DNA from: Parvibaculum sp. | GTDB taxonomy: Bacteria; Pseudomonadota; Alphaproteobacteria; Parvibaculales; Parvibaculaceae | Direction of reading: 5' to 3' | NCBI RefSeq assembly: GCF_030694575.1 | Contig: NZ_JAUYUS010000047.1 | Coordinates: 1-55,352 of the forward strand | Length of the DNA stretch: 55,352 nucleotides | Part shown: one piece after another, positions 1 to 8,965 of the stretch | Numbering within the stretch: position 1 is the first letter of the stretch | Layout of the letters: each line of letters starts with the position of its first letter | The notes under the pieces: model-generated | Told to the model about the DNA's origin: nothing | Database searches by the model: none | The model's input: the letters and a program-made list of their open reading frames with translations, nothing else | Made by a program: the position numbers and the translations under genes

Positions 1-1
1 C

Positions 2-421
2 GTCTTCCAGTCCTTCCACCTCATCCCGACCATGACCGCGCTGGAGAATGTCGCGATCCCGCTGGAATTCGCCGGCCGGGGCGATGCCTTCGCGCGGGCG
101 GAGGAAGAGCTTCGCCTGGTCGGCCTCGGCCACCGGCTCACCCATTACCCCGGGCAGTTGTCGGGTGGCGAGCAGCAGCGCGTGGCGTTGGCGCGCGCGG
201 TCGCGGGCGACCCGGAAATCCTGCTGGCGGACGAACCGACCGGCAATCTCGATCAGGCAACAGGCCACGAGATCATCGAACTCATGTTCGACCTCCATGC
301 CCGCAAGGGCACGACGCTCGTCCTCATCACGCATGACGAGGAACTCGCCGCCCGCTGCGACCGCGTCATCCGCCTGCGCGACGGCCTGGTCGAAAGCATC
401 GAAGCGGGAGCGGCGGCGTGA
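2..421 (+). CDS. ABC transporter ATP-binding protein, LolD/YbbA type (5' end cut by window)
   Basis: C-terminal about 139 residues of an ABC ATPase, open in frame from base 2, so the true start lies upstream. Visible in order: Q-loop region (VFQSFHLIPTMTALENV), ABC signature LSGGEQQR, Walker B ILLADEPTGNLD and H-loop ITHD. The Walker A loop is outside the window. The wording of these motifs is that of the MacB/LolD/YbbA class, which powers FtsX-type permeases that extract or move substrates from the inner membrane rather than import them. The next gene is an FtsX-type permease of YbbP size, so the two probably form one complex, although about 360 bp of palindromic sequence separates them. Substrate unknown. 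Confidence 0.93.
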   Translation, partial: VFQSFHLIPTMTALENVAIPLEFAGRGDAFARAEEELRLVGLGHRLTHYPGQLSGGEQQRVALARAVAGDPEILLADEPTGNLDQATGHEIIELMFDLHARKGTTLVLITHDEELAARCDRVIRLRDGLVESIEAGAAA

Positions 422-446
422 GTGAGTTTGCAGCCGTGCACCCGTT

Positions 447-758
447 CACCTCCCCCTTGCGGGGAGGTCGGGAAATTCGCGGAACGCGTATTTCCCGGGT
501 GGGGGGCGCGGCTTCGCGCCATAGTCCTTTCATGAATCGCGATCACATGGATATTGTTAATCTGTATGCAGATGAAATAAATCTGTCCACCCTCCCCCTG
601 TGGGAGGGTCAAACGGCCGAAGGCCGTTTGGGGAGGGGGTCTCCGCTCCCGGCGACGAGCGCGATATCGATTATGCGCCCAGGTTCCTCGCTTACCCCTC
701 CCCGAAATTCGTCCCGCTGCGCGTCCCGAATTTCGACCCTCCCACAGGGGGAGGGTGG
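447..758. repeat. cluster of REP-like GC-rich palindromes
   Basis: The gene-free stretch between the ATPase and permease genes holds three palindromic units. Unit 1 (447-506) has a CCTCCCC...GGGGAGG stem. Units 2 (587-640) and 3 (692-758) carry a 24-bp sequence in opposite orientation: 587-610 is the exact reverse complement of 735-758. Unit 2 also contains AAACGGCC/GGCCGTTT. Unit 3 has CGAAATTCG at 703 facing CGAATTTCG at 727. Such elements are dispersed through many alphaproteobacterial genomes; no coding potential is convincing here. They could fold in the mRNA between the two transporter genes. Confidence 0.75.
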
Positions 759-779
759 ATATTTGAGTGAGTGCCTGAC

Positions 780-3338
780 ATGAACGGCGAAGCCTCCTTC
801 GCGCTGGCTGCCCGTCTTGCCCGGCGCGAATTGCGCGGCGGGCTCAAGGGCTTTCGCGTCTTCATTGCCTGCCTCGCGCTCGGCGTCGCCGCCATCGCGG
901 GCGTCGGTTCCGTCTCCTCGGCGCTGACGCACGGTCTTGCCGAGGGCGGACAGGAAATTCTCGGCGGCGATATCGCCATCCGCCTCATCCACCGCGAGGC
1001 GACGCCGGAAGAGCGTGCCTTCATCTCGGACGGCACAAGCGTTTCCGCTTCCGCCGAAATGCGCGCGATGGCGCGCGGCGCCGACGAGACGGCCGAACGC
1101 AGCCAGACGCTGGTCGAACTGAAAGCCGTCGACGGCGTCTATCCGCTCTATGGCGAAATGGAACTGTCGCCGGAAATGCCGCTCGCCGACGCGCTCGCCA
1201 TCCGCGACGGCCGTCCGGGTCTCGTCGTCGAACCGAACCTCCTGACGCGGCTCGGTGTCCAGCCGGGCGACCTCGTCCGCATCGGCGATGCCGAGTTCGA
1301 GCTTCGCGCCTCGATCGCGCGGGAGCCGGACCGCGTCGCGGACGGTTTCGCGCTCGGCCCGCGCGCCATGATCGCGGCGGATGCGCTGCCGCTCACGGGT
1401 CTCGTGCAGCCGGGCAGCCTCGTCAATTATCACTACCGCGTGCGCCTGCCCGACGATGCGCGGAGCCCGCAGGAAATTGCCGCCTGGGTCGCGGCGCTCA
1501 ACGAACGCTTTCCCGATGCAGGCTGGCGCGTACAGGACCGCAGCGACAGCGCGCCGGGCGTGCGCCGTTTCGTCGAGCGCGTGGCGCTCTTCCTCTCGCT
1601 TGTCGGCCTCACCGCGCTTGTCGTCGGCGGCGTCGGCGTCGCCAATGCGGTGAAGTCCTATCTCGACGGCAAGCGCACCGTCATCGCCACCTTCAAATGC
1701 CTCGGTGCGCCGGGGCCGCTCATCTTCCGCCTCTATCTCATGCAGGTGATGGCGCTCGCCGCCGTCGGCATTCTCATCGGTCTCGTCATCGGCGGCGTCG
1801 CGCCCTTCATCGTCGACGCGGTGGCGGGCGACATGATTCCCATTCCCGCCGATCTCGGGGTCTATTGGGGGCCGCTCCTCCTCGCCGCCGCCTATGGCGT
1901 GCTGACGGCGCTTGCCTTCGCCATCTGGCCGCTGGCCCGCGCGCGTGAAGTGCCGGCCACCAGCCTCTTCCGCGATCTCGTCGCGCCGTCGCGCCGCTTC
2001 CCTCGTCCGCTCTATATCGCGGCGACGGCGGGCGCGCTTTTCGCGCTTGCCGCGCTGGCGGTCGCGCTCGCGGAGGAGCGTCTCTTCGCGCTTTATTTCG
2101 TCGGTGCCGCGGCGGGCGTCTTCGTCGTGCTTTGGGGCGCCGCCAACGGCATCATGGCGCTTGCCGCGCGCGCGCCGCGCATGCGCTCGCCGGAGCTGCG
2201 CCTTGCGCTCGCCAATATCCACCGGCCCGGCGCGCCGACGCCGGCCGTCGTGCTGTCGCTCGGCCTCGGCCTCACGCTGCTCGTCACCATCTCGCTCATC
2301 AACGGCAACCTCACCGGCGAGATCGCGGGCGAGCTTCCCGACCGCGCGCCAGCCTTCTTTTTCGTCGACGTGCAGCCCGACCAGATCGACGCGCTGGAAA
2401 CGCTGGTGACGGGCACCGACGGCGTCACCGGGTTCAACCGCGTGCCGATGCTCCGTGGACGGATTTCTGCCGTGAACGGCGTGCCGTCGGACCAGCTCAC
2501 CGTCACGCCCGACGTTCAATGGGCGCTCAGGGGCGACCGGGGCCTCACCTATGCCGCCGAGTTGCCCGAAGGCTCGTCGCTGGTGCGCGGTTCGTGGTGG
2601 GCGGTGGACTATCAAGGCCCGCCGCTCGTCTCCTTCAGCGAGGAACTGGCACAGGGCTTCGGCGTCGGCATCGGCGACACGATCACCGTCAATGTGCTCG
2701 GCCGCGAGATTTCGGCGGCGGTCGCCAATACGCGCGAGATCGACTGGTCGAGCCTCGGCATCAATTTCGTGCTGGTGTTCTCGCCCGGCATGCTGTCCTC
2801 CGCGCCCCACACCGTGCTCGCGACCGTCGACATGGAAGGCGGGCCGCAGGCGGAAGAGGCGCTGGAGCGCGAGGTCACGTCGCAATTCCCGAACATCACC
2901 TCCGTCCGCGTCCGCGAGGCGCTCGAGGCGGTGAACTCGCTCCTCGAGAATTTCGCGATGGCCGTCCGCGCCACGGGCGGCGTCACGCTGGCCGCCGGAA
3001 TCCTCGTCCTTGCCGGCGCGATGGCGGCGGGTTTCCGGTCCCGCGTGCGCGATGCCGTCGTCCTCAAGGTGCTCGGCGCCACGCGGGGCCGCATCCTCGG
3101 CATCTATGTCCGGGAGTACGCCGCGCTCGGTCTTGCCACCGCGCTCGTCGCGGCGGTGGCGGGGACAAGTGCCGCCTTCGTCGTCGTCACCATGGTCATG
3201 GAGATGCCCTGGCGCTTCCTGCCGGCCACGCTCGCCGTCACGGTCGCCGGCGCGACCCTCGTCACGGTCGCGCTCGGGCTGCTCGGCACCTGGCGGGCGC
3301 TCTCGGTGCCCTCCGCGTCGGTCCTGCGGGCGGACTGA
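780..3338 (+). CDS. FtsX/YbbP-like ABC transporter permease
   Basis: About 852 residues, usual for the YbbP-type large permeases, which carry two FtsX units in one chain. Residues about 25-45 form the first membrane helix, followed by a periplasmic MacB-like domain; helices then cluster around residues 265-390 (VALFLSLVGLTALVVGGVGV onward) and 410-470, a second periplasmic domain follows, and the last FtsX unit (three helices) lies in the final 130 residues. The conserved FtsX phrase with FKCLGA / VLKVLGATRG occurs twice, once per unit. Start: ATG 780 chosen; GTG 771 is in frame and possible; neither has a strong ribosome site. Partner of the upstream ATPase; the YbbA/YbbP family is linked to envelope or lysophospholipid/ester metabolism, but the substrate cannot be read from the sequence. 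Confidence 0.9.
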   Translation: MNGEASFALAARLARRELRGGLKGFRVFIACLALGVAAIAGVGSVSSALTHGLAEGGQEILGGDIAIRLIHREATPEERAFISDGTSVSASAEMRAMARGADETAERSQTLVELKAVDGVYPLYGEMELSPEMPLADALAIRDGRPGLVVEPNLLTRLGVQPGDLVRIGDAEFELRASIAREPDRVADGFALGPRAMIAADALPLTGLVQPGSLVNYHYRVRLPDDARSPQEIAAWVAALNERFPDAGWRVQDRSDSAPGVRRFVERVALFLSLVGLTALVVGGVGVANAVKSYLDGKRTVIATFKCLGAPGPLIFRLYLMQVMALAAVGILIGLVIGGVAPFIVDAVAGDMIPIPADLGVYWGPLLLAAAYGVLTALAFAIWPLARAREVPATSLFRDLVAPSRRFPRPLYIAATAGALFALAALAVALAEERLFALYFVGAAAGVFVVLWGAANGIMALAARAPRMRSPELRLALANIHRPGAPTPAVVLSLGLGLTLLVTISLINGNLTGEIAGELPDRAPAFFFVDVQPDQIDALETLVTGTDGVTGFNRVPMLRGRISAVNGVPSDQLTVTPDVQWALRGDRGLTYAAELPEGSSLVRGSWWAVDYQGPPLVSFSEELAQGFGVGIGDTITVNVLGREISAAVANTREIDWSSLGINFVLVFSPGMLSSAPHTVLATVDMEGGPQAEEALEREVTSQFPNITSVRVREALEAVNSLLENFAMAVRATGGVTLAAGILVLAGAMAAGFRSRVRDAVVLKVLGATRGRILGIYVREYAALGLATALVAAVAGTSAAFVVVTMVMEMPWRFLPATLAVTVAGATLVTVALGLLGTWRALSVPSASVLRAD

Positions 3339-3380
3339 AAACGGGGATTACTTTTTTTCGGGGGAGCCGTCGCGGGGCGC

Positions 3381-3408
3381 ATGACGTTTTTATGACAGTT
3401 CGATGACA
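3381..3408 (-). promoter_or_regulatory. putative Pho box (three 11-bp-phased repeats)
   Basis: ATGACG/ATGACA hexamers begin at 3381, 3392 and 3403, exactly 11 bp apart. Read on the minus strand the core is CTGTCATCGAACTGTCAT, which fits the PhoB consensus of two CTGTCAT-type 7-mers with a 4-bp spacer; a third degenerate unit follows. It lies 110-140 bp upstream of the BAX-inhibitor-like gene. A near copy occurs at 46274-46301. The repeats point away from the downstream gene, which is not the classical activator orientation, so activation is not assured. Confidence 0.6.
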
Positions 3409-3459
3409 GACGCCGGCTCGGTGAGGGTTTTCAAGGATTTGTGACCGGTCCGGTTTTGC

Positions 3460-3488
3460 TTGAAATCGCACAGGCATCGGCCAATATA
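3460..3488 (+). promoter_or_regulatory. possible sigma-70 type promoter for the BAX-inhibitor-like gene
   Basis: TTGAAA at 3460-3465 and AATATA at 3483-3488 are separated by 17 bp and lie about 30 bp before the start codon at 3520. The -10 match is weak (three of six), so this is only a candidate. The Pho-box-like array is about 50 bp upstream of it. Confidence 0.3.
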
Positions 3489-3519
3489 CGTTCAAGCACA
3501 CTCAGGAGGGTGCAGATAT

Positions 3520-4278
3520 ATGGCGAACTACGATCAGGACAGGCTTCATCAGGCCCGCTTGGGCGCCCGCGCGGACATGGCGGTCGACCAGGGTCTCCGG
3601 AGCTATATGCTCAGTGTTTACAACTACATGGCGGGTGCACTCGCCCTCACGGGGCTTGTCGCCTACTTCGCCTATAACGCCGCCGTGCAGGAAACCGCGG
3701 GCGGTCCCGTTCTCACGGCCTTCGGCGAGACGCTTTATGCGAGCCCGCTCAAATGGGTCGTCATGCTCGCGCCGCTGGCCTTCATTCTGGTGCTGAGCTT
3801 CGGCATCCAGAAACTCAGCCTCGCCGCCACCCAGCTCACTTTCTGGGCTTTCGCGGGCGTCATGGGTCTTTCGCTCTCGTCGATCTTCCTCGTCTATACA
3901 GGCCAGAGCATCACCACGACCTTCTTCGTGACGGCGGCCGCCTTCGGCTCGCTAAGCCTTTACGGCTACACGACAAAACGCGATCTGACCGGGATGGGTT
4001 CGTTCCTGTTCATGGGCCTGATCGGCATCATCATCGCGATGGTGGTGAACATTTTCCTTGCGAGCTCCGCGCTGCAATTCGCGATCTCCGTGCTCGGCGT
4101 GCTGATCTTCGCGGGCCTCACCGCCTACGACACGCAGCGCATCAAGGGCATGTACTACGAAGGCGACAGCGTCGCCGCCGCAGGCAAGAAAGCCGTGATG
4201 GGCGCTCTCTCGCTCTATCTCGACTTCATCAACATGTTCATGTTCCTGCTGCAGTTCCTGGGCAACCAGCGCAGCTAA
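3520..4278 (+). CDS. BAX inhibitor-1 (YccA/YbhL) family membrane protein
   Basis: 252 residues with seven hydrophobic segments and a short hydrophilic N-terminus (MANYDQDRLHQARLG). The family hallmarks are present: the N-terminal RSYMLSVYNYMAGALALTG helix, LSLSSIFLVYTG in the middle, and GLTAYDTQRIK followed by ALSLYLDFINMFMFLL at the end, the region holding the conserved Asp pair of the family's pH-sensitive calcium leak. Start ATG 3520 is preceded by a good ribosome site (AGGAGGG at 3504). Bacterial members are inner-membrane proteins; YccA interacts with FtsH. Single-gene unit closed by a strong terminator. The upstream Pho-box-like repeats suggest phosphate-linked control, which is inference. 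Confidence 0.93.
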   Translation: MANYDQDRLHQARLGARADMAVDQGLRSYMLSVYNYMAGALALTGLVAYFAYNAAVQETAGGPVLTAFGETLYASPLKWVVMLAPLAFILVLSFGIQKLSLAATQLTFWAFAGVMGLSLSSIFLVYTGQSITTTFFVTAAAFGSLSLYGYTTKRDLTGMGSFLFMGLIGIIIAMVVNIFLASSALQFAISVLGVLIFAGLTAYDTQRIKGMYYEGDSVAAAGKKAVMGALSLYLDFINMFMFLLQFLGNQRS

Positions 4279-4302
4279 GGCACGGAACCTGCGAGACAAA
4301 AC

Positions 4303-4332
4303 AAAGCCCCGGCGGAAACGCCGGGGCTTTTT
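4303..4332 (+). terminator. rho-independent terminator after BAX-inhibitor-like gene
   Basis: Stem AAAGCCCCGGC / GCCGGGGCTTT with a short GGAAAC loop, followed by T residues, 25 bp after the stop codon. The A-run before it lets it work from the other side too, for the convergent DUF2794 gene. Confidence 0.9.
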
Positions 4333-4340
4333 GCCGTCCG

Positions 4341-4751
4341 TCAGGCGTCGATCAAACGGAGCGAACGCTTCTCGAAAACCCGCAGCACCTGCTTCAGTTC
4401 GTGGCCGCGTTTCAGCACCAGTCCTGTCGCCGCCACCACGGCATAGGCACCCTGCCTGCGGGCGAGCTTCGGCCGTTTTTCGATGCGGTAGAGCGGCATT
4501 TCACTTGTCCGCCGGAAAACCGAAAAGATCGCGACATCCTTGAAGCCGCCCATCGCATAGTCGCGCCATTCGCCTTCGGCGACCTTTTGGCCGTAGACGG
4601 AGAGAATGGCGTCGAGTTCGGCGCGATTGAAAAAGACTTCCGGTTCCCGCTGCCGTTTGGGCGCCGCGTCGGGCTTGCCGTCCATGCGAACGAGAGCGAG
4701 GCGATACGAGGCTTCCCCCGCGCGGGAACCGTAATCGGCGCTATCCGTCAT
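4341..4751 (-). CDS. DUF2794 family protein
   Basis: 136 residues. A small soluble protein with no membrane segment or signal peptide, of a family found almost only in alphaproteobacteria; its function is unknown. Recognised by the central phrases VFFNRAELDAILSVYGQKV and EWRDYAMGGFKDVAIFSVFRR and the closing KRGHELKQVLRVFEKR. Start ATG 4751 (MTDSADYG) is chosen because a GGGAGA ribosome site sits about 10 bases upstream; the frame stays open further upstream to 4883 but that part looks non-coding. Convergent with the BAX-inhibitor-like gene. Confidence 0.85.
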   Translation of the reverse strand: MTDSADYGSRAGEASYRLALVRMDGKPDAAPKRQREPEVFFNRAELDAILSVYGQKVAEGEWRDYAMGGFKDVAIFSVFRRTSEMPLYRIEKRPKLARRQGAYAVVAATGLVLKRGHELKQVLRVFEKRSLRLIDA

Positions 4752-5305
4752 GCGGCGGCGATCTCCCTTTTCATATGGCATTGAAGCATGGCACATGCGC
4801 CGCGCCGGCGTCATCAGATTGTTACAAGTCTTCAAGCTTTCCGCCATTTTTGGGCGAGATTCAAAGTATTTACGAAACCACAATATTGCCTTTTTTCAGC
4901 CCTTCGTCAGCCACACTGACCCTCCATCTTTGCATCGTTGCCTCACTGGCCCGGTTCCTTGCGACGTTCCGGTTTCATCAGCCCCCCAGCCCCACCGGGA
5001 TAGATTGGGGGAGCCGGGCCACCCCATCCCCCCGGGGAGAGTGCAACACCCTACTAAAACGAGCGACAGCTCCAGCCGCCCGGGAATCCCCCCTCCCGGG
5101 CGGCAACTGTTTTGGGGGGTACTGCACCCGCTCCTGAAAATGAAACATCTTTCACTTGAAGGGGTTGGCGGGCTGTCCTACACAAGCTTCCCGTCCTGGG
5201 GAGAGGTGCGGGGGAGGAAAAAGGAACAGCCGCCGCTTCAAGTACGGCGTTCCGGGGAGAGGCATCATCAGTCCGTCCGACACGAATATGGCGCAGGGTG
5301 AGCCG
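4752..5305. other. gene-free stretch with one strong hairpin
   Basis: About 550 bp without a credible gene. The part next to 4752 should hold the DUF2794 promoter and is relatively AT-rich around 4830-4910. A perfect 11-bp stem (GCCGCCCGGGA / TCCCGGGCGGC) lies at 5075-5104 with an 8-base loop, followed by AACTGTTTT; it could be a terminator-like or REP-like element. Sequence 5150-5280 is purine-rich and shows nothing recognised. The promoter of the ABC module downstream is presumably here. Confidence 0.5.
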
Positions 5306-6277
5306 ATGATCGTCATCGACGGTCTCACCAAGCAATTCGGCCCGTTCACCGCGGTCGACCGCATCGGCTTTTCCGTCAGGCGCGGCGAAGTGCTCGGCTT
5401 TCTCGGGCCGAACGGCGCCGGCAAATCCACCACGATGAAAATGATCACCGGCTTTCTCGCGCCGAGCGCCGGTTCCGTGCGGGTCTGCGGCCATGACGTC
5501 GTCGCATCGACGCTCGCCGCACAGCGCGTCATCGGTTATCTGCCGGAAGGCGCTCCCGCCTATGGCGACATGACGCCTCGCGGTTTTCTCACCTTCATCG
5601 CCCGCGTGCGCCGTCTCTCGGCCGCCGAAGCGGGCAAGGCGATCGACCGTGCCGTAGAGGCGACCGAACTTGCCTCGGTACTCGACCAGCCGATCGACAC
5701 GCTTTCCAAAGGATTTCGGCGCCGCGTCGGTCTCGCGCAGTCGATCCTCCACAATCCGCCCGTCCTCATCATGGACGAACCGACGGACGGTCTCGATCCC
5801 AACCAGAAGTTCGAGGTGCGCAAGCTGATCGGCCGCATGGCCGCCGAAAAGGCCATCGTCATCTCGACGCATATTCTTGAAGAGGTCGACGCGATCTGTA
5901 CGCGCGCGCTCATCATCGATCACGGGCAGATCGTGGCGGACGGTACGCCCGCCGCGCTGATGTCGCGCTCGCGCTACCACAATGCAGTTTCACTGACGCT
6001 TGGCGGGCAGACGACGGTGGCGACGGCGGAAAAGCTCCGCAACCTGCCGGGCATCGCCAGCATCGAAGTCGCGCCGCGCGGCGAAGAAACAACCTTCACG
6101 CTCTTTCCCGTGCGCGCCTCCGAAAGCGACACGCTGCTGGTGGATGCCGTGGCGCGGCTCGCGCGCGACGAGAACTGGCCGGTGCGTGCGCTTTACGGCG
6201 AGCCGGGCCGTCTGGATGAAGTTTTCCGGAGCCTCACGCGCTCCGACACCAAAGCGGACGAGAAGGACGCGGCATGA
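5306..6277 (+). CDS. ABC transporter ATP-binding protein, GldA/ABC-2 type
   Basis: 323 residues. Complete nucleotide-binding domain: Walker A GPNGAGKSTT, Q-loop, atypical signature LSKGFRRRVGLAQ, Walker B VLIMDEPTDGLD and the H-loop in ISTHIL; a C-terminal extension of about 100 residues follows, as in ABC-2/GldA ATPases. Start: ATG 5306 has AGGG eight bases upstream; ATG 5288 (MAQGEP) is also in frame and possible. First gene of a tight four-gene unit (4-bp overlap with the permease, then 4- and 3-bp gaps). Homologues of GldA-F-G serve gliding in Bacteroidetes, but the same trio is widespread in non-gliding bacteria, where its cargo is unknown. Confidence 0.92.
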   Translation: MIVIDGLTKQFGPFTAVDRIGFSVRRGEVLGFLGPNGAGKSTTMKMITGFLAPSAGSVRVCGHDVVASTLAAQRVIGYLPEGAPAYGDMTPRGFLTFIARVRRLSAAEAGKAIDRAVEATELASVLDQPIDTLSKGFRRRVGLAQSILHNPPVLIMDEPTDGLDPNQKFEVRKLIGRMAAEKAIVISTHILEEVDAICTRALIIDHGQIVADGTPAALMSRSRYHNAVSLTLGGQTTVATAEKLRNLPGIASIEVAPRGEETTFTLFPVRASESDTLLVDAVARLARDENWPVRALYGEPGRLDEVFRSLTRSDTKADEKDAA

Positions 6278-7008
6278 ACGAACTCCTTGCCGTTTTCCGC
6301 CGCGAGCTTGGCGGCTATTTCGCAACGCCGCTCGCCTTCATCTTCATCGTGATTTTCCTCTTCACGATGGGCGCCTTCACCTTCTATCTCGGCGGCTACT
6401 ACGAGAGCGGCCAGGCCGACCTTACGATCTTCTTCAACTTCCACCCCTGGCTTTATCTCTTCCTTCTCCCCGCCATCTCCATGCGTCTGTGGGCGGAAGA
6501 GCGCCGCACGGGATCTATCGAGCTGTTGCTCTCGCTGCCCATCCCGCTCTGGGCGGCGGTACTCGGCAAGTTTCTGGCGGCGTGGGTATTTTCGGGCATC
6601 GCGCTCGCGCTTACGTTTCCGATGTGGCTCACCGTCAACTATCTCGGCAATCCGGACAACGGCGTGATCCTCGCCGGCTATCTCGGCAGCTTCTTCATGG
6701 CGGGCGGATATCTCGCCATCGGTTCGTGCCTGTCGGCCGTCACGCGCAACCAGGTCATCGCCTTCGTCGTCAGCGTCGCCGTCTGCTTCCTTTTCACGGT
6801 GTCGGGGCTGCCCATGGTCATCGACTTCTTCTCCGGCTGGGCGCCCCAGCAGGTCCTGAGCACGATTGCCTCGTTTTCGTTCCTGACCCACTTCAATGCG
6901 ATCACGCGGGGCGTCATCGACCTGCGCGACGTCATCTATTTCGTCACGCTGATCGGTGCGTGGCTCATTGCGTGCGGCATCGTCGTCGATATGAAGAAGG
7001 CAGGGTGA
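6274..7008 (+). CDS. ABC-2 type permease, GldF-like
   Basis: 244 residues with six hydrophobic segments, the usual size of GldF. Opens with MNELLAVFRRELGGYF, a short cytoplasmic helix typical of ABC-2 permeases, then LAFIFIVIFLFTMGAFTFYL. The phrase RLWAEERRTGSIELLLSLPI after the second helix is the family's signature cytoplasmic coupling segment. Overlaps the ATPase gene by four bases (ATGA), so the two are translationally coupled. Forms the membrane channel with the ATPase; works with the GldG-like protein encoded next. Confidence 0.92.
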   Translation: MNELLAVFRRELGGYFATPLAFIFIVIFLFTMGAFTFYLGGYYESGQADLTIFFNFHPWLYLFLLPAISMRLWAEERRTGSIELLLSLPIPLWAAVLGKFLAAWVFSGIALALTFPMWLTVNYLGNPDNGVILAGYLGSFFMAGGYLAIGSCLSAVTRNQVIAFVVSVAVCFLFTVSGLPMVIDFFSGWAPQQVLSTIASFSFLTHFNAITRGVIDLRDVIYFVTLIGAWLIACGIVVDMKKAG

Positions 7009-7012
7009 GATC

Positions 7013-8962
7013 ATGCTGAACCAGCAGATCAGCCGCTCGGCCTACCGCGTCATCATGCTGGTGCTGCTGGCGGTGCTGTTCCTCGCGGTCAATCTTTTCT
7101 CCAACATCGTCTTCCGTTCGGCACGGATCGATCTCACGGAGAACAATCTCTACACGTTGTCCGACGGTACGGTGGAGGTCGTCTCTTCCATCGAGGAGCC
7201 GATCACGCTGCGCTTCTTCTATTCCGAGAAACTCGCCAACGATTACGCACGCATCCGCACCTATGCGAGCCATGTGCGCGACTTGCTGGAGGAAATCCGG
7301 GCGCGGTCCAATGGCAATGTCCGCCTCGAAGTGATCGATCCGGAAGCCTTCTCCGAAGAGGAGGACCTCGCCATGTCGCTCGGCCTCAAGGGGGCCCCGA
7401 CGGCGAGTGGCGACGTCATCTATTTCGGTCTCGTCGGCACCAATGCGGTGGACGGGCTCGAAGCCGTGCCCTTCTTCACCGATGAACGCGAGCAGTATCT
7501 CGAATACGACGTTGCGCGGATGATCCAGAACCTGAGCCGGCCGACGCGGCCCGTGCTCGGCATTGTGACCAACCTGCCGCTCGATACCGGCGTCGGTGGC
7601 CTTATGTCGGCCATGCGGGGCGAGTCGCTGCCCTTCATGATTTACGAGGAGTTGCAGAACCGCTTCGAGATCGAATTTCTCGAACAACAATTCCAGGCGG
7701 TGCCTGCAAAGGTCGATGTGCTGATGATCGCGCATCCCCGGCCGCTCGACGAACCGACACTTTATGCGATCGACCAGTTCGTCATGCGCGGCGGGCACAT
7801 TCTCGCCTTTGTGGATCCACACTCGGAAGTCAGCCTGACATCGGGACCGAACGGCGAGCCGATCCGCGGTTATACCGAAGCGTCCGATCTCGGGCCGCTG
7901 CTGAAAAGCTGGGGCATCGACTACGATCCGACAAAGATCGTGGGCGACCGCAAGATCGCGCAGCGCGTGCGTACCGGTCTCGATGCGAGGCGGCAGGAAA
8001 GTGACTATGTGATCTGGCTGGCCGTGCCGCGCGCCAATGTGGACGCCGAAGATCTCGTGACGGCGGATGTCTCGCGTCTCAATCTGGGCACGGCGGGTTC
8101 GCTCACGCCTGTGAAGGATGCGACGACGGTCTTCGCGCCGCTCGTCACGACGACGGAGGATTCCCGTCTCTATGACGTCGATGAGGTCAAGGCGGGGCCG
8201 CGCCCGGACGATCTCCTGAGGGATTTCTCGCCGACAGACGAAAGCTATGTCATCGCCGCGCGTGTCTCCGGTCCGGTGAAGAGCGCCTTCGACGGACCGC
8301 CCGCCGAGGCGCCTGTCGCACAGGAGGGCGCCGCGAGCCCGCGCAAGTCGCAGGAAAAGGCAGGCCCCTATATCGCGCAGTCGGAACGCGACGCGAATAT
8401 CATCGTGTTCGCCGACAGCGACATATTCGACGACCGTTTCTGGGTGCAGACGGAATCCTATCTCGGCGAGCGCGTGGCGCAGCCGATCGCGGACAATGCG
8501 GTTTTCATCATGTCTGCCGTGGACAATCTGATGGGCTCGAACGAACTCATTTCGCTCCGCGCGCGCAGCAAGATCGACCGGCCCTTCGTGGTCGTGGAAG
8601 ATTTGCGCCGGGCGGCGGAGCGGCGTTTCCTGGCCGAACAGGAAGTGCTCGAAAAGAAAATCGCGGTCACGGAACGCAGCCTCACGGAACTTCAGACGAG
8701 AGGTCCGGGTGCCGATGCTGCCGCGGGCGGCCCTACATCCGAGGAAAGCGCTGAAATCAGGCAGTTCCGCGCCGAGCTTCTCGAAAGCCGGAAGCGGCTG
8801 CGCGATGTGCAGCGCGATCTCCGCCGCGATGTCGAGGGGCTTGGCGCCCAGCTTCGCTTCGTCAACATCGCGCTGGTGCCGATCGTGCTTGCGATCCTGG
8901 CGCTAGGTGCCGCCTTCCTGCGTTACCGCCGCCGCAAGGCGCGCGTCGAAAAGGGAGCGTAA
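7013..8962 (+). CDS. GldG-family auxiliary component of ABC transport system
   Basis: 649 residues. One membrane helix at residues about 13-33, a large extracytoplasmic region beginning with the family phrase RIDLTENNLYTLSDGT, then a Gly-rich hydrophobic part (GGHILAFVDPHSEV, about residue 260), a low-complexity spacer near residues 425-460, and a long charged coiled-coil-like segment (about 535-615) before a second membrane helix (LVPIVLAILALGAAFL) and an RYRRRK basic end. This two-anchor layout matches GldG proteins. Lies 4 bp after the permease and 3 bp before the DUF4340 gene. Function outside gliding bacteria is not established. Confidence 0.9.
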   Translation: MLNQQISRSAYRVIMLVLLAVLFLAVNLFSNIVFRSARIDLTENNLYTLSDGTVEVVSSIEEPITLRFFYSEKLANDYARIRTYASHVRDLLEEIRARSNGNVRLEVIDPEAFSEEEDLAMSLGLKGAPTASGDVIYFGLVGTNAVDGLEAVPFFTDEREQYLEYDVARMIQNLSRPTRPVLGIVTNLPLDTGVGGLMSAMRGESLPFMIYEELQNRFEIEFLEQQFQAVPAKVDVLMIAHPRPLDEPTLYAIDQFVMRGGHILAFVDPHSEVSLTSGPNGEPIRGYTEASDLGPLLKSWGIDYDPTKIVGDRKIAQRVRTGLDARRQESDYVIWLAVPRANVDAEDLVTADVSRLNLGTAGSLTPVKDATTVFAPLVTTTEDSRLYDVDEVKAGPRPDDLLRDFSPTDESYVIAARVSGPVKSAFDGPPAEAPVAQEGAASPRKSQEKAGPYIAQSERDANIIVFADSDIFDDRFWVQTESYLGERVAQPIADNAVFIMSAVDNLMGSNELISLRARSKIDRPFVVVEDLRRAAERRFLAEQEVLEKKIAVTERSLTELQTRGPGADAAAGGPTSEESAEIRQFRAELLESRKRLRDVQRDLRRDVEGLGAQLRFVNIALVPIVLAILALGAAFLRYRRRKARVEKGA

Positions 8963-8965
8963 GCG

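Noticed and set aside
609-2885. 758-residue minus-strand open frame opposite the FtsX permease
   Set aside because: Arg/Asp/His-rich composition typical of antisense frames in GC-rich genes; no domain recognisable, and the plus strand is clearly a membrane protein.
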